DNA of 64,000 nt from Thermodesulfovibrionales bacterium. GTDB lineage: Bacteria; Nitrospirota; Thermodesulfovibrionia; Thermodesulfovibrionales; SM23-35. The notes under the pieces were generated by a model. The model ran no database searches. It saw only the letters and a list, made by a program, of their open reading frames with translations, and was not told where the DNA came from. Every line of letters starts with the position of its first letter. The stretch's first letter is position 1. The stretch covers positions 89,058-153,057 of the forward strand of contig JAVHLL010000001.1 in NCBI GenBank assembly GCA_031082155.1. Reading direction: 5' to 3'. Shown here in pieces: positions 59,633 through 64,000 of this stretch. Both the position numbers and the translations under genes were made by a program.

Positions 59633-61036
59633 ATGAGAAAAGCGGATAAGTTCAGAGAGCGCAGGTATCCGGGAGAAGCGCATGGGGTCCTTTGTGAAGA
59701 GACCTGTGAGGCGATTCCTTTTGCTGATCTCTCTTGCCATTCACCGGAAGAGTGCTCCGGTATTTTCCCGTACATGGACAGTAATTTTGTGGATTTCGCG
59801 GACAAGAACAGGGAAGACGAACAGCTCATCAGGGAAGTGAAGCAAGAGAAGTATGAAGAAACAGAGAATACTGTGCAGGCATATTTCCGCTCAATGGGCG
59901 ATATCCCCTTGCTTACGAGAGAGGAGGAACTTGCCCTGTCAATGAGGATACAGGAAGGGAAGAGGCTTCTTCTGGAACTCATCAAAGAAATTCCTTTCAC
60001 CGGCGCAGTTGAAGCGATGGACCCTCCGGATGGAGATGCATCAGATGACTGCCAGGAGAAATGTCTGGAAAAGCTTGATTCCCTTATGTGTCGCATACGT
60101 AGTGCTGAACGAATGCAGCAACGCTCTGTCACGGTCAGGAACAAAAGAGAGAGAGAGAATGGGAGCGTAGCGCACAGGGCTGAGAATGCGAAACATTGTG
60201 CCAGTCAGGAAAAGGTACGGGATGAGTATCAGCGCATTGAACGTGAAGCGGGAATCGCTATTGAGGAATTCCGGATATTGTATAAGAAAATCAACGTGTT
60301 ACGAAAGTATATTGCCGAGGCCAGGAATGAATTCATAACGCGCAACCTGAGGCTGGTTATTAATATTGCAAAGCATTATATCGGGAGAGGGCTCTCGTTT
60401 CTCGACCTGATCCAGGAAGGCAATATCGGGCTTATGAGGGCGGTACGCAAGTTCGATCATACCAGGGGAGTGAAGTTCGCTTCTTATGCGTCGCTCTGGA
60501 TAAAGCAGTTTATTGTGCGGGCGCTTATGGATCAGGTAAAAACGATCAGGGTGCCTTCGAATATCATGGTGGAGCATAATACGCTTCTTAGGATCTCCGG
60601 TGAGCTGAGGGCTGTCCTCAAGAGAGAACCCGATCCTGATGAAATTGCAGCCAGGCTGGATATTCCTGCAGAAAGAGTCGAGAGTATCTTCCAGACAGTC
60701 CTGGATACCGTATCGCTGCAGACTCCTGTCGGAGAAGATGAGGACACCCTTGAACAGTGTATCGGTGACAGTAACGGTATTTCTCCATTTGATATTCTCG
60801 AAAACACACTCCTCTCCGAACAGACCGGAAAGACCCTAAGGGCACTTGCTCCCCGGCAAGAAAAAATAATAAGGATGAGATTTGGGATAGGCCTGGAGCG
60901 GAACTATACCCTGGACGAAATAGGGAGATATTTCTCTCTCACCCGTGAGAGAGTGAGGCAGATAGAATTAAGTGCCCTGAAAAAGCTGAAACATCAGAAA
61001 ATACTCAGGGAATTTACCGCCTGGGATGCAACGTGA
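59633..61036 (+). CDS. RNA polymerase sigma-70 family factor (RpoD/RpoS-like)
   Basis: The 467-residue protein has region 1.2 ([20 protein letters not shown]), region 2 ([53 protein letters not shown]), region 3 (IRVPSNIM) and region 4 ([21 protein letters not shown]). An N-terminal stretch of about 80 residues and a charged insert (about 150-200) are unlike E. coli RpoD, and region 1.1 is not evident, so it may be a second, RpoS/SigA2-like primary-type factor. Confidence 0.9.
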   Translation: MRKADKFRERRYPGEAHGVLCEETCEAIPFADLSCHSPEECSGIFPYMDSNFVDFADKNREDEQLIREVKQEKYEETENTVQAYFRSMGDIPLLTREEELALSMRIQEGKRLLLELIKEIPFTGAVEAMDPPDGDASDDCQEKCLEKLDSLMCRIRSAERMQQRSVTVRNKRERENGSVAHRAENAKHCASQEKVRDEYQRIEREAGIAIEEFRILYKKINVLRKYIAEARNEFITRNLRLVINIAKHYIGRGLSFLDLIQEGNIGLMRAVRKFDHTRGVKFASYASLWIKQFIVRALMDQVKTIRVPSNIMVEHNTLLRISGELRAVLKREPDPDEIAARLDIPAERVESIFQTVLDTVSLQTPVGEDEDTLEQCIGDSNGISPFDILENTLLSEQTGKTLRALAPRQEKIIRMRFGIGLERNYTLDEIGRYFSLTRERVRQIELSALKKLKHQKILREFTAWDAT

Positions 61037-61321
61037 GAACCACGCACCTCCGGTACCAGTGAGGTGAGAATCCGGACCCCTGCTTTCCCCTTAATGGAAA
61101 GAGATGTTCCAGGATGTTTGTACCACAATGACTGGCTGGATTCTATGCAGTATCTGAAAAAAACTGCCTGTATTTATTCTCTCTTGCCATGAGGATAACC
61201 CCCTTTGATGTACGGGCCTACCCGATCGTGAGGGAATAGCCTCTCAAATCTTTAAGATCTTCCCAAAACCTCTCAATGTTTCATATCATGAAATTTTCTG
61301 AAAAGAGGATTATTATGATAC

Positions 61322-63226
61322 ATGAGTCAAAATGATAGCGATACCATAAATTCAACCCTGGCGGAGGAATCAAAATCTTTCCTGGTTGTGAACGTCAGCA
61401 AAGCGTTGGAGAATTACGAGATAAGGCCTTCCCAGCTCAGCATGATAAATGCCTGTTCAAGGAATATCAGGAATGAAGGTGCTCTGCTGGCAGAGGCCGG
61501 AACAGGCACCGGCAAGACCTTTGCCTATCTCATCCCCGCTATCCTTTCCGGGAAAAAGACATTGGTGTCAACCCGCACAATTAACCTGCAGGAGCAGCTT
61601 GCATCGAAAGATCTTAAGTTTCTGGCATCGTTGAAAGAATTCGTTTATGCAATTGCTAAGGGAAGGGGGCATTATCTTTGCAAGAGGAGGCTCAACGCCT
61701 TCAAGCCGGCTGATGGAGACGAATTCGATAACCACCAGAATATACTCGAATGGCTCATGGAGACTGACACGGGGGATATCGAAGAATACAGTTGCCGCAG
61801 GCAACCTGTCTTGTGGGACAGGATTTGTTCCGATGCGGATGCCTGCAAGGGAAAGAATTGCCAGTATTACAGTGACTGCTATTACTTTATGGCACGCCGG
61901 AGATGGTCGAAGGCACAGGTGCTGGTGACAAACCATGCCCTTCTGGCAATCAACTGTATGATGCAGGATGATTCCAGGATACTCCCCGAAGCGGATATCC
62001 TGGTGGTTGACGAGGCCCATGCCCTTGACACAGTCTTTTCGGATCAAATCGGGATCAGGATTTCCAATCGCGGCGTCGAAAATATGTTCAACAGGCTGCT
62101 CAAGACCGATGAAAGAGGCCATAACAGGGGAATTCTTGCAAAATTTCCAGCGCTTTTTACCCTTGTTCAGTCATTAAGAATGGAGACAGCACTTTTCTGG
62201 GAACAAGTCGGTAAGGAAATGAACAGCAGGAGGATCATTAGAGGGTCTTTCTCCCTCAAGTATGTTCTTATGGCGCTTGTTGAATCGATCGATACGTTAA
62301 TCGAAAATATAAAAACATCTGCCAAGGGCCTCTTTGAGGAGGATGAAGAGATAGAGCTCAAAGCTGCAATAGTCAAATTGCTGGCCCTCTCTGCGGATAT
62401 GGAGACTTTCTGTGAGGAAGCGTCAGGGTTCGTCAGGTGGGTAGAGAGCGAAGAAAACAAGAGAGCGCTCCGGATGTGTCCCATTTATCCGTCGGAATTT
62501 ATACGCAACACTCTTCTTCCGGAATACGAGTCCGTTATACTTACGTCAGCCACTCTTTCCGTTTCCGGAGACTTCAGCCTTCTCGAGAAAACTCTTGGCA
62601 TCGATGCTTCAGACAGGCTCTCTGTGCCATCGCCTTTTGATATGCGAAAACAGGTTGCGGTTGAGATAAAGAGAGGCATTGATCTGAGGAATGAGGACAG
62701 CATTGCACCTCTCTCTCGAGTTGTTATCGAGGAGGCGGCAAAGGAAGAGGGGGGCACTCTCGTCCTTTTCACTTCAAGGGATATTATGAAAAAAACCTGG
62801 GAATTGACTGCGGGTGAATTAAGAACTGCCGGTCTCAATCCCATGGTGCAGGGAGAAGCTTCAAACAGGAAAATGCTCGAAACGATGAGGAAGAGCAGAA
62901 ACTCCGTCATATTCGGCCTCGATTCTTTCTGGGAGGGGATTGATGTCCGTGGAGATGCCCTTAAATGCCTCATTATTACGAAATTGCCATTTGAAGTGCC
63001 GACAGAACCAATAGTGAAGGCAAGGACCGAGAGGATAGAGAGGGAAGGCGGAAATGCGTTCTATGAATATTCGCTCCCGCGTGCTGTCCTGAAATTCAAA
63101 CAGGGATTCGGACGGTTAATACGGACTAAAGTGGACACCGGAAGAATTATTGTCTGCGACGAACGGATACTGACGAAAGGTTACGGCAAAAGTTTTCTGG
63201 AAAACATTGAGTTGAATACCCCCTGA
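61322..63226 (+). CDS. dinG: DinG/XPD-family ATP-dependent DNA helicase
   Basis: The 634-residue protein has Walker A AEAGTGTGKTFAYLIP, the four FeS-cluster cysteines (HYLCKRR, DACKGKNC, SDCYYF), DEAH box VVDEAHAL, and C-terminal motif V/VI (SFWEGIDVRGD, QGFGRLIRTKVD). It unwinds DNA with 5'-3' polarity, as DinG and XPD do. There is no exonuclease N terminus. Length is normal for this group. Confidence 0.93.
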   Translation: MSQNDSDTINSTLAEESKSFLVVNVSKALENYEIRPSQLSMINACSRNIRNEGALLAEAGTGTGKTFAYLIPAILSGKKTLVSTRTINLQEQLASKDLKFLASLKEFVYAIAKGRGHYLCKRRLNAFKPADGDEFDNHQNILEWLMETDTGDIEEYSCRRQPVLWDRICSDADACKGKNCQYYSDCYYFMARRRWSKAQVLVTNHALLAINCMMQDDSRILPEADILVVDEAHALDTVFSDQIGIRISNRGVENMFNRLLKTDERGHNRGILAKFPALFTLVQSLRMETALFWEQVGKEMNSRRIIRGSFSLKYVLMALVESIDTLIENIKTSAKGLFEEDEEIELKAAIVKLLALSADMETFCEEASGFVRWVESEENKRALRMCPIYPSEFIRNTLLPEYESVILTSATLSVSGDFSLLEKTLGIDASDRLSVPSPFDMRKQVAVEIKRGIDLRNEDSIAPLSRVVIEEAAKEEGGTLVLFTSRDIMKKTWELTAGELRTAGLNPMVQGEASNRKMLETMRKSRNSVIFGLDSFWEGIDVRGDALKCLIITKLPFEVPTEPIVKARTERIEREGGNAFYEYSLPRAVLKFKQGFGRLIRTKVDTGRIIVCDERILTKGYGKSFLENIELNTP

Positions 63227-63253
63227 TTTATCGTGGTCTTCACCTTTGTGTCA

Positions 63254-63323
63254 GGTATTCCTCTTCGTCTTCGGTCTCATCAGGATTACCCGTGATTTTT
63301 ATTCGGAAATTGAGCGGTATCCC
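63254..63323. repeat. truncated copy of the MITE-like element
   Basis: This stretch (…CTTCGTCTTCGGTCTCATC… TTACCCGTGATTT …GTATCCCT) resembles the right part of the element at 16978-17140. The left terminal repeat is absent. Confidence 0.55.
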
Positions 63324-63420
63324 TAAGACCTGGCGGAGAGTCCGGAGACCTTTATCTCAGGGTGAAAATTCATGTTCCGTTGCTGAAGAAGATAAAAGGG
63401 TTTTTTAGAAAATAACGAAA

Positions 63421-63454
63421 GAGGCTGTCAGCGTAGTAAGTTGCTGGCAGCCTC
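63421..63454 (-). terminator. hairpin downstream of the tRNA gene
   Basis: GAGGCTGTCAGC/GCTGGCAGCCTC pairs at 11 of 12 positions with a 10-base loop. It lies 29 bp beyond the 3' end of the minus-strand tRNA, with T residues on the minus strand side (CTTTCGTTATTTTC), and may be its terminator. Confidence 0.5.
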
Positions 63455-63482
63455 TTATCTATTGAAAAATCTCTTATTTTAC

Positions 63483-63559
<77 letters not shown>

Positions 63560-63649
63560 ATTGATCTATTTACAATACCGTATCACCATTTTTTTGTCAA
63601 ACGAATGCGTACGGGACCGTTATGTATGGTATGATAATACAGTCCGGAA

Positions 63650-64000
63650 ATGATCGAATTCCTTATGCAACTCAGATGGCAGGACCTGGTGGACATTACT
63701 GTCATGTCCTTCATCCTGTATCGCCTTCTCCTGATCATCAAGGGGACAAAAGCTGCACATATGCTCATAGGACTCGGTCTTCTCCTCGTTGCCTCCTTCC
63801 TTACACGGTATTTCGGACTCTATACGGTAGACTGGCTCATCCAAAGCTTCTGGGGACAGATCGTCATTGCAATTATCATTCTTTTCCAGCCGGAGATACG
63901 GAGGGCACTCGCACAGATGGGAGAGACGCGGTTTCTCAGGACCCTTACTTCGGCGGAAGAACTCAAGTCTCTCGACGAGATCGTGAGGGCAACAGTCGCG
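63650..64000 (+). CDS. cdaA: diadenylate cyclase CdaA (3' truncated by the window end)
   Basis: From the ATG at 63650, 117 codons are open to the end. Three hydrophobic helices (about 15-35, 42-60 and 70-85) and the following IIILFQPEIRRALAQMGETRF are the start of CdaA-type membrane diadenylate cyclases, which make c-di-AMP. The catalytic DGA and RHR motifs would be beyond the window. Confidence 0.85.
   Translation, partial: MIEFLMQLRWQDLVDITVMSFILYRLLLIIKGTKAAHMLIGLGLLLVASFLTRYFGLYTVDWLIQSFWGQIVIAIIILFQPEIRRALAQMGETRFLRTLTSAEELKSLDEIVRATVA

Overview
The window is bacterial chromosome from an anaerobic, Gram-negative-like organism, most plausibly a Nitrospirota (Thermodesulfovibrio-like) or a deltaproteobacterial-type lineage. 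The argument is gene content only: an archaeal-type split glutamate synthase, two NrpR-like regulators (best known from methanogens), LUD/FeS and NuoEF/FdhA-like electron-transfer genes, ferredoxin-thioredoxin reductase, a NifA-like activator and a probable selenoprotein. No homology search could be run, so the phylum is an inference. Both ends cut genes (a class IV aminotransferase at the left, cdaA at the right).

Layout. 1-8.7 kb: end of an aminotransferase gene, then a minus-strand operon for a three-part glutamate synthase (glutaminase, FMN domain, GXGXG+GltD+ferredoxin) followed by a NifA-like sigma-54 activator; upstream lies a ferredoxin-like gene. 8.7-16.2 kb: a chromosomal integron with an internally deleted integrase, a candidate Pc promoter, an attI-like site and about eight cassettes bounded by attC sites. 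Its cassettes encode four toxin-antitoxin modules (RelE-like, HigBA, VapBC, MazEF), a RusA-like resolvase, a methyltransferase, an RsgA GTPase and three unknown proteins. 16.2-33 kb: Crp/Fnr regulator, LUD protein, diguanylate cyclase, a KaiC-like/XRE/cupin fusion regulator, and two modules built round FMN proteins related to glutamate synthase, each ending with an NrpR paralogue; the second also carries ferredoxin, NuoE, NuoF and a formate-dehydrogenase-like protein lacking the catalytic Cys/Sec. 33-45 kb: mostly housekeeping (hemB, glyS, tsaB, rimI, amrS, CinA-like, Ste24-like protease), a glutaredoxin/FTR pair, and a DsbA-like gene with an in-frame TGA exactly at the first active-site cysteine.

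44.9-53.3 kb (minus strand) is a compact six-gene cluster that looks like a ribosomally made, post-translationally modified peptide (RiPP) system: a large secreted C25 (gingipain-type) peptidase, PqqD-like carrier, radical SAM/SPASM enzyme, a previously unlisted 55-residue Cys-containing precursor peptide overlapping the radical SAM stop codon, an HPr-kinase-like protein split by a -1 frameshift at an A7 slippery run, and an S24/S26 signal-peptidase-like protein. 53.8-64 kb: TraB/GumN protein, NYN nuclease, PAP2 protein, HU, PilZ protein, sigma-70 factor, DinG-type helicase, initiator tRNA-Met and the start of cdaA.

Regulatory threads link distant loci: three promoters (glutamate synthase operon, KaiC/XRE/cupin gene, second FMN module) share TTGACA-N17-(-10) followed at about +6 to +25 by the near-identical element GGTAACCGnTnGCCGA. 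Several dispersed, inverted-repeat elements occur between genes, and one appears to have been captured inside a coding sequence.
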